A stretch of 49,599 bases of DNA, taken from contig JBDKTJ010000115.1 in assembly GCA_039698075.1 (NCBI GenBank), positions 1 through 49,599 on the forward strand. The letters are read 5' to 3'. The stretch's first letter is position 1. Each line of letters starts with the position of its first letter. The position numbers and the translations under genes were made by a program. The notes below the pieces were generated by a model. The model was not told the origin of the DNA, did no database searches, and saw nothing but the letters and a program-made list of their open reading frames with translations. The stretch is from JAJFVC01 sp039698075 (GTDB lineage: Bacteria; Planctomycetota; Planctomycetia; Pirellulales; Thermoguttaceae). Shown piece by piece: positions 8,630 to 17,838 of the stretch.

Positions 8630-9247
8630 ATGAGTGTGCAAGCACCAACTTCGGATGCCGGACTTTTGGATCTGTTGCGGATCACGGGTCCCTTGGGCGT
8701 GACGGAACTGGCGGATGCGATGGAAGTTACGCCCACCGCCGTGCGTCAGCGACTGGTTCGGCTGTTGCGGCAGCAGGCGATTCAACGCGAGGCGACCCGT
8801 CACGGACGCGGCCGGCCAAAACATCGTTACTGGTTGACGGAAAAGGGGTTGCGTCTGACCGGATCGAACTTCACCGACCTGGCGATGACGCTTTGGCAGG
8901 ATATTCGCCAGAAGGACGACCCGACGTTGCATCGGGAGACGCTCAAACGGATCGCCCGGGGACTGGCCGCCGGCTATGCGGGCCAAATTCAGGGCAAAAC
9001 GCCCGCCGAACGGATGCAATCGCTGGCCCAACTGCTCGGCAACCGACGAATTCCGACCTCGGTCGAACCGTCGGAACATGGCCCCGTGCTGACGCAGCAC
9101 GCCTGCCCATACCCCAATTTGGCCGAAAAAGACCAAGACATCTGTACGATGGAGCGAATGATGTTTTCGGAGTTGCTCGGCCAAAACGTCGAGATGACGG
9201 AATGTCGACTGCAAGGCGGCAACGAGTGCCGGTTCCAAACGAGCTGA
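8630..9247 (+). CDS. Winged-helix regulator with C-terminal Cys cluster (SufR-like)
   Basis: 205 aa. Residues 10-75 form a winged helix: LLDLLRITGPLGVTELADA, recognition helix TPTAVRQRLVRLL, and wing HGRGRPKHRYWLTEKG. A helical dimerisation part follows. The C-terminus carries four Cys at about 159, 172, 192 and 200 (C-X12-C-X19-C-X7-C), as expected for a metal- or Fe-S-sensing regulator of the SufR-like/DeoR-type group. ATG at 8630 is fixed by a G6 Shine-Dalgarno run a few bases upstream. The next gene encodes the Fe-S subunit NuoB, consistent with but not proof of Fe-S sensing. Confidence 0.8.
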   Translation: MSVQAPTSDAGLLDLLRITGPLGVTELADAMEVTPTAVRQRLVRLLRQQAIQREATRHGRGRPKHRYWLTEKGLRLTGSNFTDLAMTLWQDIRQKDDPTLHRETLKRIARGLAAGYAGQIQGKTPAERMQSLAQLLGNRRIPTSVEPSEHGPVLTQHACPYPNLAEKDQDICTMERMMFSELLGQNVEMTECRLQGGNECRFQTS

Positions 9248-9410
9248 AAGTTCGCTATACTGACGGCTGTTTGATCGGCAAGACCGCAAGGGCGCCCCAT
9301 CAACGGCCCGGTTCTTTCGGGGAGACTCGAAATCGCCGTTGCGTCGCCGTGCCGACCATCCGCGAACGGCTTGGGGAAAGGAACCGCCGGGCATTGGAGA
9401 TGCGACCAGG

Positions 9411-10070
9411 ATGAGCGATACAGCAACCACGACACCAACACCACCTTGGCTCGAAGGACGTTTTGAAGAGGGCGTCCTGTTGACCACGTTGGAGCAATCG
9501 ATCAATTGGGCCCGCCAAGGCAGTCTTTGGCCGGTCACCTTCGGGTTGGCCTGTTGCGCCATCGAGATGATGTCGGGCGGGGCCGGCCGATTCGACCTCG
9601 ACCGGTTCGGCGCCGGTGCGTTTCGACCCAGTCCGCGTCAGGCCGACATGATGATCGTCGCCGGCACGGTGACCTACAAGATGGCCAGCCGGGTGCGGCG
9701 GCTTTACGAACAGATGGCCGATCCGAAGTACGTCATCGCGCTCGGCGCGTGCGCCATCGGCGGCGGCCCTTACGGCGGCAACGCCTACCACGTGGTTCGC
9801 GGCGTCGACCTGATCGTTCCGGTCGACGTGTACGTCCCCGGTTGCCCGCCGCGTCCCGAGGCGTTCCTCGAAGGCATCATGCGGCTTCAAGAGAAGCTGC
9901 GCGGCCAAACAGTCGCCCGGCAGCGCGGCGCCGACGGCGGCTGGATCAGCCACATGCTGCATCGCGGCAAGAAGGTTGAAGACGAACTGCCCGTCCCGCA
10001 AAGCAGCGGCTACGGCGTGGTCGACGATCGGCCGTTGGTGTTCGACCATCAAAAAGTGAAACCGAAGTAG
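9411..10070 (+). CDS. nuoB: NADH-quinone oxidoreductase subunit B (stand-alone)
   Basis: 219-aa complex I subunit that holds the N2 [4Fe-4S] cluster next to the quinone site. All four ligands are visible: tandem GLACCAIEMM (Cys48, Cys49), ALGACAIGGGPYGG (Cys114) and VPGCPPRPE (Cys145). The body is normal; a C-terminal tail of about 50 residues after the conserved fold is longer than in short NuoB proteins. No other nuo gene occurs within the window, whereas nuoB usually sits in a nuoA-N operon. ATG at 9411 chosen because similarity begins just after it; upstream frame to 9339 looks non-coding. A TATACT -10-like element lies at about 9256, without a good -35. Confidence 0.93.
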   Translation: MSDTATTTPTPPWLEGRFEEGVLLTTLEQSINWARQGSLWPVTFGLACCAIEMMSGGAGRFDLDRFGAGAFRPSPRQADMMIVAGTVTYKMASRVRRLYEQMADPKYVIALGACAIGGGPYGGNAYHVVRGVDLIVPVDVYVPGCPPRPEAFLEGIMRLQEKLRGQTVARQRGADGGWISHMLHRGKKVEDELPVPQSSGYGVVDDRPLVFDHQKVKPK

Positions 10071-10120
10071 TCGTCGGGCTGTTTTCGTCGCCGTTGCCAA
10101 TCTCGAATCCGTTGATTCGT

Positions 10121-11977
10121 ATGGAAATCGAAAGGTTGGGACCCTACCGAATCGTCGGTCGCCTGGGCCGCGGCGGCATGGGAATCGTCTATCGAGGCGT
10201 CGACCGCGACTCCGGCCAGCCGGCCGCCATCAAGCTGCTCTCCGCCTCGCTGGCCCAGCAGGAAGGTTTTCGGTCGCGTTTTGAGGCCGAAATCGAAACC
10301 CTTCGCAAGCTGAACCATCCGAACATCGTCCGCCTGTTCGGCTTCGGCGAGCAAGACGGCCATCTGTTTTATGCCATGGAACTGGTCGAGGGCAACAGTC
10401 TGGAGGAGGAACTGCGACGCGGCCGTCGGTTCCAATGGCGCGAAGTGGCGCGGATCGGCGTCGAGATGTGTCGGGCCTTGCGGCACGCGCACGATCGCGG
10501 CATCATCCATCGCGACATCAAGCCGGGCAACGTCCTTCTGACCGGCGACGACCACGCCAAGCTGTCCGATTTCGGCATCGCGCGGCTGTTCGGCAACACG
10601 CGGCTGACCGGCGACGGCAGCGTGTTGGGCACCGCCGAGTACATGGCGCCCGAACAGGCCGAGGGGCGTCCGGTCGATGCCCGGGCCGATCTGTACAGCT
10701 TGGGCGCGCTGATGTACGCCCTGATGGCCCGACGGCCGGTTTTCTCGGGCAAGTCGCTGGTCGAGGTGTTGCACAAACAACGTTTTGAGCCGCCGACGCC
10801 CCTGCGAAAACACGCGGCCGACGTGCCCGAAGAGTTCGAGGCGATCCTCGCCCAACTGCTCGCAAAAGACCCGTCGCAGCGCATCCCGAACGCCAGCCTG
10901 TTGGGCCGCCGGCTCGAAGCCATGTTGAAGGCGATTTCCGTCTCGCCCGAGACCATCGAAGCCGACACGGCGTGGTTTGACGACGAACTGCCGCCATCGG
11001 CCGCCGCCTCGTCTCGTCCGAGCGAAGATTTGCCGACCTTGCTGCCCGAAGGCGGCGAGTTGCCCGCGACGCAAATGCTTCCGCAAGGGTCCGACAAACC
11101 GTCGACGGAGCCCGTCGCGGCGACGCCTACGAGCAATGACGCGGCCCGCGCACGATTCACGCCCGTCGCCGAGGACGAGTTGGATCAGGCCGAAACGGTC
11201 GAGCCGAAATCGGCGTGGCCTTCGTGGCAAACCTGGGCGATGGTGGCCGCGCTGGTGGCCGTCGGACTGTCGATCCGGTGGTTTTTGCAGCCGCCGACGG
11301 CCGATGTCATGTACCGGCGAATCGTCGCCAAGACGGACAATTTGTCGGCCGACGCGATGGATGAAAAGATGAGCGGGCTGAGCGATGTCGAGGACGTTTT
11401 GAGGCTCATCCAAGATTTTTCCAATTATTACTCTCACGATCCTCGCGCCAGCCGGTTGTTTGAATACGAGAAGGCGTTGGATTTGCGGCGGTCCGAATTG
11501 ATCTTTGAACAACAGATTCGCCAGCGCGAGCAAGAGAACAAGTTGCTGCCGATCGAGCAGGCCTATTTGGAGGCCGTCAACCGCGACACCCGACTGAATC
11601 CGACCCGTGCGATCGCCAAACTTCAAGCCATCCTCGATCTGTACGACCACCACGCAAACGGAGAAACGACCGTCGCCACGCCGTCGCATCGCCGCGCCGC
11701 GCAGCTTCAGCAAGAGGCCATCCGTCGTTGCTTGACCTTGGCTCGCTGCCAACTCGTCCGGCTCCAGAAAGAAACCGAACAACAAACGCCCGACCAACTT
11801 GCCATGCTGCGTGAACGACTCGACGCCGCCGATGCGCAACGGGCGGCCGATCCAAAACGAGCCGCGGCCGTCTATTGCGCCGTCATCGAGCTGTATGCCG
11901 ATCGACCGTGGGCCGCGCAAGCCGTCGGTCGAGCCCGACAATCGCTGGCCGCTTTGAATCACAAGCCGAAACCGTAG
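10121..11977 (+). CDS. Membrane-anchored Ser/Thr protein kinase
   Basis: 618-aa Hanks-type kinase. Cytoplasmic kinase domain at residues 7-270 with Gly loop LGRGGMGIVY, catalytic Lys38 (AAIKLL), HRDIKPGN (His130-Asp132), DFG (150-152) and MAPEQ. A Pro/Ser/Thr-rich linker follows, one transmembrane helix at about 371-389 (WAMVAALVAVGLSIRWFL), then about 230 extracytoplasmic residues rich in charged helices that may sense an envelope signal. All catalytic residues are present. ATG at 10121 starts directly before the kinase fold; an in-frame TTG at 10094 is less likely. It lies 50 nt after nuoB and 34 nt before hemB, so co-transcription is possible. Confidence 0.93.
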   Translation: MEIERLGPYRIVGRLGRGGMGIVYRGVDRDSGQPAAIKLLSASLAQQEGFRSRFEAEIETLRKLNHPNIVRLFGFGEQDGHLFYAMELVEGNSLEEELRRGRRFQWREVARIGVEMCRALRHAHDRGIIHRDIKPGNVLLTGDDHAKLSDFGIARLFGNTRLTGDGSVLGTAEYMAPEQAEGRPVDARADLYSLGALMYALMARRPVFSGKSLVEVLHKQRFEPPTPLRKHAADVPEEFEAILAQLLAKDPSQRIPNASLLGRRLEAMLKAISVSPETIEADTAWFDDELPPSAAASSRPSEDLPTLLPEGGELPATQMLPQGSDKPSTEPVAATPTSNDAARARFTPVAEDELDQAETVEPKSAWPSWQTWAMVAALVAVGLSIRWFLQPPTADVMYRRIVAKTDNLSADAMDEKMSGLSDVEDVLRLIQDFSNYYSHDPRASRLFEYEKALDLRRSELIFEQQIRQREQENKLLPIEQAYLEAVNRDTRLNPTRAIAKLQAILDLYDHHANGETTVATPSHRRAAQLQQEAIRRCLTLARCQLVRLQKETEQQTPDQLAMLRERLDAADAQRAADPKRAAAVYCAVIELYADRPWAAQAVGRARQSLAALNHKPKP

Positions 11978-12011
11978 CGATCGATCGGCCACAAGAAGGA
12001 GCCCTCCAAAC

Positions 12012-12998
12012 ATGTTTCCCACCACTCGACTGCGACGGCTTCGCTATCATCCGGCGATGCGCGACTTGGTCCGCGAAACGCGGCTTTCGCCGGCCAATCT
12101 GATTTTGCCCTTGTTCGTGCGACCCGGCCGCGGCGTTCGGCAACCGATCGCCTCGATGCCCGGCCACTGCCAGATTTCGCCCGACCTGCTGGCCGACGAG
12201 GTGAGCCAAGCCGTGGAACTGGGGCTCGGCGGCGTGATTTTGTTCGGCATTCCCGATCGGAAGGACGCCACGGGCAGCGAAGCCTTCGCCTCCGACGGCA
12301 TCATCGTCCAGGCGATTCACGCGGCCAAACAAGCGGCGAAAGATTTTCTCGTGCTGACCGATTTGTGCTGCTGCGAATACACCGATCACGGCCATTGTGG
12401 GGCGATTGGCCGCGCGACCGGACGGCTTGACGTCGACAACGACGCGACGCTCGAACTGCTGGCCCGACAGGCCGTGGCCCACGCCAAAGCCGGGGCCGAC
12501 GTCGTCGCCCCCAGCGGCATGATCGACGGCATGGTCGGCGCCATTCGCGCGGCGTTGGACGCGGCCGGTTTCCAGCACGTGCCGATTTTGAGCTACTCGG
12601 CCAAGTATGCCAGCGCGTTTTACGGTCCGTTCCGCGACGCCGCCGAGAGCGCGCCGCAGTTCGGCGATCGACGCAGCTATCAGATGGACCCGGCCGCATC
12701 GGTCGGCCAGGCGATCCGCGAGATCGAACTCGATCTGGCCGAAGGGGCCGACCTGGTGATGGTCAAGCCGGCGTTGGCCTATCTCGATGTGATCCGATTG
12801 GCCGCCGAGCGATTTCCGGGCGTGCCGTTGGCGGCCTACAACGTGTCGGGCGAGTACAGCATGGTCAAGGCGGCGGCCCAGTTGGGCTGGCTCGACGAGC
12901 GGGCCGTTGCGATGGAATGTCTAACGGCGATTCGTCGCGCCGGCGCGAGCATCATCTTGACCTATTGGGCCAAGGACGCCGCACGTTGGATCGCATAA
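12012..12998 (+). CDS. hemB: Delta-aminolevulinic acid dehydratase (porphobilinogen synthase)
   Basis: 328 aa, full length. Condenses two 5-aminolevulinate molecules into porphobilinogen in haem and tetrapyrrole synthesis. The zinc-type site DLCCCEYTDHGHCG supplies Cys119, Cys121 and Cys129; Schiff-base lysines are in SYSAKYAS (Lys198) and VMVKPALAY (Lys252). The presence of the Cys triad marks the zinc-dependent rather than the magnesium-only type. An AAGGAG ribosome site lies at the right distance from ATG 12012. Thirty-four nt after the kinase gene. Confidence 0.97.
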   Translation: MFPTTRLRRLRYHPAMRDLVRETRLSPANLILPLFVRPGRGVRQPIASMPGHCQISPDLLADEVSQAVELGLGGVILFGIPDRKDATGSEAFASDGIIVQAIHAAKQAAKDFLVLTDLCCCEYTDHGHCGAIGRATGRLDVDNDATLELLARQAVAHAKAGADVVAPSGMIDGMVGAIRAALDAAGFQHVPILSYSAKYASAFYGPFRDAAESAPQFGDRRSYQMDPAASVGQAIREIELDLAEGADLVMVKPALAYLDVIRLAAERFPGVPLAAYNVSGEYSMVKAAAQLGWLDERAVAMECLTAIRRAGASIILTYWAKDAARWIA

Positions 12999-13044
12999 CA
13001 ACTCTACGCGGGTTCTCTCCTTCGTCCTCGCGAGCCTCCAAATC

Positions 13045-13659
13045 ATGAACGACGGGACCTCGATCGGGTTTTCGGACCTAGTGGCGGGCGCGCGACGCGG
13101 CGACGCTCCGTGCCGCGACCGGCTGTTCTCGCTGTGCCGCTCCTATTTGGCCGTCGCGGCTCGCTCGCAAGTGGAAACCTGGCTGCGGCGGAAAGTCGAC
13201 GCCTCGGATCTGGTTCAAGAGACGCTACTGGAAGCCGTCCGCGACTTCGAGCATTTTCAGGGCCGCACCGAGCAGGAATGGATCGCGTGGCTGAAACGGA
13301 TTTTGGCCCATAACGCGGCCGATTTCGTGCGTCATTATCGAGCGGCCAAACATGCCGCCCGGCGCGAAGTGCCTTTCCGCGACCCGGCCGACAGCCAATC
13401 GCCCGGCGCGCCGGAGCCCGCCGCCGATCAGCCCACGCCCAGCCAAGAGTTTTTGCAACTGGACACCGAGCTGCGTGTGACCGAATCGCTCGGCCGGTTG
13501 CCGCCGGACTATCAAGAGGTGATTCTGCTCCGCAATCTCCAGCGATTGTCGTTCAACGAGGTGGCCCAACGGATGGAGCGCACCCGACCGGCCGTCCAGA
13601 TGCTTTGGATGCGCGCCATAAAAAAATTGCAGGAAACCTTGGAGGAATCGCCTCGATGA
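13045..13659 (+). CDS. ECF-type RNA polymerase sigma factor (kinase-linked)
   Basis: 204 aa. Region 2 includes VDASDLVQETLLEAVRDFE and FQGRTEQEWIAWLKRILAHNAADFVRH; after an acidic/Pro-rich linker, region 4 includes LPPDYQEVILLRNLQRLSF and the helix-turn-helix NEVAQRMERTRPAVQMLWMRAIKKL. The stop overlaps the start of a Ser/Thr kinase gene by 4 nt (ATGA), the arrangement known for planctomycete ECF groups linked to Ser/Thr kinases. No anti-sigma factor adjoins it, so control by phosphorylation or binding of the paired kinase is the likely mode. Confidence 0.95.
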   Translation: MNDGTSIGFSDLVAGARRGDAPCRDRLFSLCRSYLAVAARSQVETWLRRKVDASDLVQETLLEAVRDFEHFQGRTEQEWIAWLKRILAHNAADFVRHYRAAKHAARREVPFRDPADSQSPGAPEPAADQPTPSQEFLQLDTELRVTESLGRLPPDYQEVILLRNLQRLSFNEVAQRMERTRPAVQMLWMRAIKKLQETLEESPR

Positions 13660-15251
13660 GCGACGTTCCGGGCGAAGAATCGCTGCACGCGTTGGACGAC
13701 TATCTGGCGGAGTTGCAGGCCGGTCGTCGACCGTCTCGGGCGGCGATTCTCGAAAAGCATCCCGACCTGGCCTCGGCGTTGGATTGCCTCGATGCGTTGG
13801 AAAAACTCGCCTCGCCCCGGGAAACGGAAGACGATTTGCCTCGTCTGCCGCGTGATTTCGGGCCCTATGAGTTGATCCGCGAGATCGGACGCGGCGGAAT
13901 GGGCGTCGTCTACGAGGCGCGTCAAAAGGGGCTCGACCGGTCGGTGGCCGTCAAAATGATTTTGGCCGGCCATCTGGCGTCGCCCGAGTTGGTCCGGCGT
14001 TTTCAGGCCGAGGCCCGGGCCGCCGCTCAGTTGCACCACTCCAACATCGTTTCCATTCACGACGTCGGACAACTGAACGGTCAAGACTATTTTGCGATGG
14101 AGTATATCGCCGGTCAAAGTCTGGCCGAGCGAATCGCCGCCGGGCCGGTCGACCCGAGCCAAGCCGTCCGTTGGGTCGCCGCCGTGGCTCGAGCCGTCGA
14201 ACATTTGCACCGGCACGGCATCGTTCATCGCGATTTGAAGCCATCGAACATTTTGCTCGACGCCGACGGGCAGCCATTCGTGACCGACTTTGGACTGGCG
14301 AAGATTTTCGCCGAGGGCGAGGATCGCACCGCCACGGGCGTCATCGCCGGCACGCCGAGCTATATGTCGCCGGAACAAGCCGCCGGACGGCCGAACGAGG
14401 TTGGCCCCGCGTCCGACGTATTCAGTCTTGGTGCGATTCTTTACGAATTGTTGACCGGCGCGCCGCCGTTTCACGCCGACAGCCCGTTGGACACGCTCAT
14501 GGCGGTGCTGAGCGGCGATCCGCCGCCGCCACGTTCGATCAACCCTCGCATTCCGAGGGGGCTGGAACGAATCTGTCTCAAATGCCTGGCCAAACCGCCC
14601 GGCGAGCGATACGCCTCGGCCGACGCGTTGGCCGACGACCTGGATCGGTTCGCCCGCGGCGAGGCGCTGGCGGTCCGTCCGCCCACGTTGGGCCAACGGT
14701 TTTGGAGTTGGACCCGCCGCCAGCCCGCGTTGGCTTCGCGATGGGGCGCGTTGGGGCTGTTCTATGCGATCGAACTGGTCAATTACGGCAACGGCGTCGT
14801 CTCGCCCGTGTTTCACAGCGACGTGACGATCGTCGCGATCTTTTGGATTCTCACGTCGTTCGTTTGCCAGCAGTTTCTGGACAGCCGACGATGGTCGCTG
14901 CCGGCCTGTTACGTCTGGGGCACGCTCGACTCGTTGGCGCTGCTGGCCGTGTTGCGGATCGGCGACGGCGCGGCCAGCTCGTTGGTCGTCGGCTATCCGT
15001 TGCTCATCGTGGCGTCGGGCCTTTGGTTTTACGTGCGGTTTGTATGGTTCATGACCGCGATGTCGTTCGTTTCCTACGGCCTGCTGGTGGTCGACTTCTA
15101 CTGCTGGCGGCCGGAGCTGCAAAACTGGATGTACTGCGGGTTCGATCGGCACATCATTTTCGCCGCCTCGTTGGCGTTGACCGGCGCGATGGTCGCCTAT
15201 TTGGTCCGCCGCGTGCGAATGCTCAGTGCGTTCTACGGTCGGCAGCCGTAA
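13656..15251 (+). CDS. Ser/Thr protein kinase with polytopic membrane C-terminus, ECF partner
   Basis: 531 aa. Residues 14-51 hold a short helical module (YLAELQAGRRPSRA, then P-x-L..AL..CLD) shared with the other ECF-linked kinase in this window. Kinase domain 69-335: IGRGGMGVVYEA, Lys100 (VAVKMIL), HRDLKPSN (191-193 HRD), DFG (211-213) and MSPEQ. The C-terminal 165 residues form about five hydrophobic helices with short loops, so this kinase has a buried membrane sensor rather than a large external domain. Start fixed by the ATGA overlap with the sigma gene. Convergent with the next kinase. Confidence 0.94.
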   Translation: MSDVPGEESLHALDDYLAELQAGRRPSRAAILEKHPDLASALDCLDALEKLASPRETEDDLPRLPRDFGPYELIREIGRGGMGVVYEARQKGLDRSVAVKMILAGHLASPELVRRFQAEARAAAQLHHSNIVSIHDVGQLNGQDYFAMEYIAGQSLAERIAAGPVDPSQAVRWVAAVARAVEHLHRHGIVHRDLKPSNILLDADGQPFVTDFGLAKIFAEGEDRTATGVIAGTPSYMSPEQAAGRPNEVGPASDVFSLGAILYELLTGAPPFHADSPLDTLMAVLSGDPPPPRSINPRIPRGLERICLKCLAKPPGERYASADALADDLDRFARGEALAVRPPTLGQRFWSWTRRQPALASRWGALGLFYAIELVNYGNGVVSPVFHSDVTIVAIFWILTSFVCQQFLDSRRWSLPACYVWGTLDSLALLAVLRIGDGAASSLVVGYPLLIVASGLWFYVRFVWFMTAMSFVSYGLLVVDFYCWRPELQNWMYCGFDRHIIFAASLALTGAMVAYLVRRVRMLSAFYGRQP

Positions 15252-15313
15252 CGTGCGTTTCCACGCAGCGTGCGAAAGATTCTCGTCCGATCGCCCTGAA
15301 CGAAGAACGCCGG

Positions 15314-17551
15314 TTACGATTTTCCGGGTTTTTGGCGGGCGCGGCGCACGTCGTTTTCAAACTGCATAAACAGCTTGCCGACGTTTTCCTTGACGATCTT
15401 GACCGTGGCCGGATTCATACGCGTTTTCTTTGAATCGCCGCTGAAGATCACCCGTCTGCCTTTCCAAATCGTGACAGCTTTGCCGTTGGCCGGCTTGTGA
15501 TTCAGCGAGGCCGTCAGTTCCAGGCCGACGCCGGATTTGGCCGTCGTCGACTTCACGCTCAACGTCATTAAATTGTCGCTCTTCTCGGAAAACGCCAAAT
15601 TGAGCTGCTTCGCGCATCGTTCCGCCTCAAAGCGAACCGCCATCGCCACGGGATTGCTGATCGGCTGGTCGGCGAATTGAAGTTGGAAGTAGATGGTCTT
15701 CATGCCGCCAAGCAATTCCTCGGCGGCGGCCGTCTTCGCAAGGGCCGTCTTCGCGATAGGCGCCGGCTTCACCTTTTTCGGACTCGACGCTTTGGGGGCT
15801 TGCACAACAGGCGTCTTGCCGATGTCGGGCAGCGGACTCAACTCGTCCATCTCGTTCTCTTCGTCCGTCGACGTCGCGGCGGAAGTTTTTTGCCCTTTCG
15901 CCGCCGACGGAGACTTCGGAGCGGGCGGTATGGGTTTCGGAGCGATCACGACGGGCGACGAAGGGGCTGGCGCAACGGGCTCGCTCGGTTTCGTCGGCGA
16001 CGACGGCGCTATGGGCGAGGGCGTCCTCGCGGACGGCGCGGTGACGATCCACACCAGCCCCGCCATGACCGCGATCGCCGCCGCGCCCGCGACGATCCAA
16101 AGCCACGGCGATTTCTGCAAGGCCGCCCACCAACTCTGACGGGAAGGCCGCGACGCCAAACCAAGCGAACTGGAAACCTCCGCAATCGGCTCGGTCGACA
16201 ACGCCGACGCCGCCAAATCCTCATCCATCAGGTCCGCCAACACCTCGGCCGATTTCGGGACGGGCGCCGCGACCGGGAGTTTTTTTGCCACGGGCAAAGG
16301 CGCCGGAGTCGTTGCGGCCGTTTCCTTGCCGGTCGATTTCGCATCTGCGGCCGGCGCGGCCGACTTTTCGTCCAACGAAGCCAACTCCAGGTTTTCCTCG
16401 ACCGCCTCGGGCTTCGAGCCGTCCGCATCGGCCGAAGTCTGCTTCGATCGCTTCGCCTCGGCCATCAAGGCCGCAATGCGCGAATAGCCCCGCCCGCTGC
16501 CGCTCTCTTTCAACCAGGTGCGAAGTCGTTGGGCCACATCCTTGGCCGACTGATAACGCATGGTCGGCGACTTGGCCGTCATCTTGTCGATGATCGACTC
16601 CAGCTCCATCGGCACGTCGGGACGAAACGTGCTGATCGGCTCGGGCTTCTCGTTGCGATGCGCCATCAACAGTTCCATGATGGTCGGCTTCGAGAACGGA
16701 CGCCGCCCGGTCAACAGAAAATAGAACGTGTGGCCGAGGCTGTAGATGTCGGCCCGACCGTCGACGTTCCGACTGTCCATCACCTGTTCGGGCGCGACGT
16801 AGTCGGCCGTGCCGACCGCCGTTTGCTCGCCACCGTTCGATGCGTTCAGCGCGGCCTCGGCATCGAGCGTGAACGTGGCCAGGCCCAAGTCGAGCACTTT
16901 CAAAACGCCGTGCGGATCGACCAGCAAATTGGCCGGCTTGATGTCGCGATGCACGAAACCGGCGGCATGGGCGTGGGCCAGGCCTTCGGCCGCTTGGCAG
17001 ATGAAATCGGCGGCCTTGCGACAATCCAACGGCCCTTGCTCCTCGACCAGGCGGCGCAGATCCGGCCCCTCGACGTACTCCATCACCAAGTAGTGGATTT
17101 CCTTGCCGTAGCGAACGTCCTTGTTGAAGTCATACGCCCGAACGATGTTCGGATGGTCGAGGGCCGCGATCGCCTGCGCTTCCAAATGAAAGCGGTTCAG
17201 CAGATCTTTGTCTTCCTGATATTTGCTCGGCAACACCTTGATGGCGCAGCGGCGGTGCATCATCTCGTGCTCGGCCAGAAAGACCTTGCTCATGCCGCCT
17301 TGGCCCAACGGCTTCAAGATGCGATAGGGGCCGAGCCGAAACCCACGATGCTTGCCCTGCAACAGCATGTCGGCTTGCCAAGTGGTCAACACCCCCCGCT
17401 TAATCAACTCCTCCGCCAGCATCTCGGCGTTCTCAGGACGCGCGGCGCCCTCGCGAAACTCGGCCACCAATGACGGCAGCCGATCGCTCGACACCAACTC
17501 GCTCTGTTGGAGACGTTCGAGAAAGGAATCGATGGCGTTGTCTTCGGCCAT
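15314..17551 (-). CDS. Membrane-anchored Ser/Thr protein kinase
   Basis: 745 aa. A helical N-terminal segment (residues 5-70, with RGVLTTWQADMLLQGKHRG) precedes the kinase fold, as in many planctomycete kinases. Kinase domain 74-347: LGQGGMSKVFLAEH, Lys105 (CAIKVL), HRDIKPAN (201-203), DLG instead of DFG (221-223) and VAPEQ. A 130-residue Ala/Pro/Lys-rich linker leads to one transmembrane helix at about 483-503, another Pro-rich stretch, and a folded C-terminal extracytoplasmic domain at about 620-735 that I do not recognise. DLG is a tolerated variant, so activity is probable. ATG 17551; a candidate promoter lies 56 bases upstream. Confidence 0.93.
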   Translation of the reverse strand: MAEDNAIDSFLERLQQSELVSSDRLPSLVAEFREGAARPENAEMLAEELIKRGVLTTWQADMLLQGKHRGFRLGPYRILKPLGQGGMSKVFLAEHEMMHRRCAIKVLPSKYQEDKDLLNRFHLEAQAIAALDHPNIVRAYDFNKDVRYGKEIHYLVMEYVEGPDLRRLVEEQGPLDCRKAADFICQAAEGLAHAHAAGFVHRDIKPANLLVDPHGVLKVLDLGLATFTLDAEAALNASNGGEQTAVGTADYVAPEQVMDSRNVDGRADIYSLGHTFYFLLTGRRPFSKPTIMELLMAHRNEKPEPISTFRPDVPMELESIIDKMTAKSPTMRYQSAKDVAQRLRTWLKESGSGRGYSRIAALMAEAKRSKQTSADADGSKPEAVEENLELASLDEKSAAPAADAKSTGKETAATTPAPLPVAKKLPVAAPVPKSAEVLADLMDEDLAASALSTEPIAEVSSSLGLASRPSRQSWWAALQKSPWLWIVAGAAAIAVMAGLVWIVTAPSARTPSPIAPSSPTKPSEPVAPAPSSPVVIAPKPIPPAPKSPSAAKGQKTSAATSTDEENEMDELSPLPDIGKTPVVQAPKASSPKKVKPAPIAKTALAKTAAAEELLGGMKTIYFQLQFADQPISNPVAMAVRFEAERCAKQLNLAFSEKSDNLMTLSVKSTTAKSGVGLELTASLNHKPANGKAVTIWKGRRVIFSGDSKKTRMNPATVKIVKENVGKLFMQFENDVRRARQKPGKS

Positions 17552-17606
17552 GGATATTTCGAGACGCGTCGCAAGGAATCTGCAAAGTCAGAACGGAGCT
17601 AACTGT

Positions 17607-17635
17607 ATTATGCTTAATAACTTGCCATTCGACAA
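17607..17635 (-). promoter_or_regulatory. Candidate promoter of the 745-aa kinase gene
   Basis: Read on the minus strand: TTGTCG, 17-nt spacer, CATAAT. The -10 box matches five of six bases and the -35 four of six. The region is clearly AT-rich. Expected start near 17600 gives a leader of about 50 nt. Confidence 0.45.
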
Positions 17636-17692
17636 CTGTTTATTACTAAACATCGACATTCCGCAATGTTGAATCCCACAACAACTCACGGA

Positions 17693-17720
17693 TTGAAACA
17701 ACCCCCAAACGTGCTAAGAT
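17693..17720 (+). promoter_or_regulatory. Candidate promoter of ileS
   Basis: TTGAAA (17693-17698), 16-nt spacer, TAAGAT (17715-17720). The transcript would begin near 17727 and carry a leader of about 140 nt holding the inverted repeat at 17741-17825. It is divergent from the kinase promoter. Confidence 0.45.
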
Positions 17721-17730
17721 GAAGTCTTTT

Positions 17731-17838
17731 ATGCCCATTGCGGTTCAAAACTCCTGCGATGCCGTCCGGGATACCCTTGAAACCGGGCTGACCTCCGCTC
17801 GGAAAATCGCCGCCATTTTGAACCGAAATCCGTATTAG
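17731..17838 (+). other. ileS leader: short ORF overlapped by a long-range hairpin
   Basis: A 35-codon ORF (ATG 17731 to TAG 17838; another in-frame ATG at 17719 overlaps the promoter -10) ends 29 nt before ileS. It begins MPIAVQNSCDAVR and ends KIAAILNRNPY, with Ile codons ATT, ATC and ATT. A perfect 10-bp inverted repeat, CGGTTCAAAA (17741-17750) and TTTTGAACCG (17816-17825), encloses a second 5-bp pair, GCGAT (17756-17760) and ATCGC (17806-17810). The layout could be a translated leader controlling ileS, but there is no ribosome site and no T-box antiterminator motif. Speculative. Confidence 0.3.

Noticed and set aside
10049..12025. 658-codon minus-strand ORF
   Set aside because: Antisense to the kinase at 10121, which has all catalytic motifs; the antisense product shows no domain.
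15254..15267. Small hairpin TGCGT-TTCC-ACGCA between convergent kinase genes
   Set aside because: Only five pairs and no T-run on either side.
15677..17473. 598-codon plus-strand ORF
   Set aside because: Antisense to the 745-aa kinase; extremely Arg-rich translation without motif.
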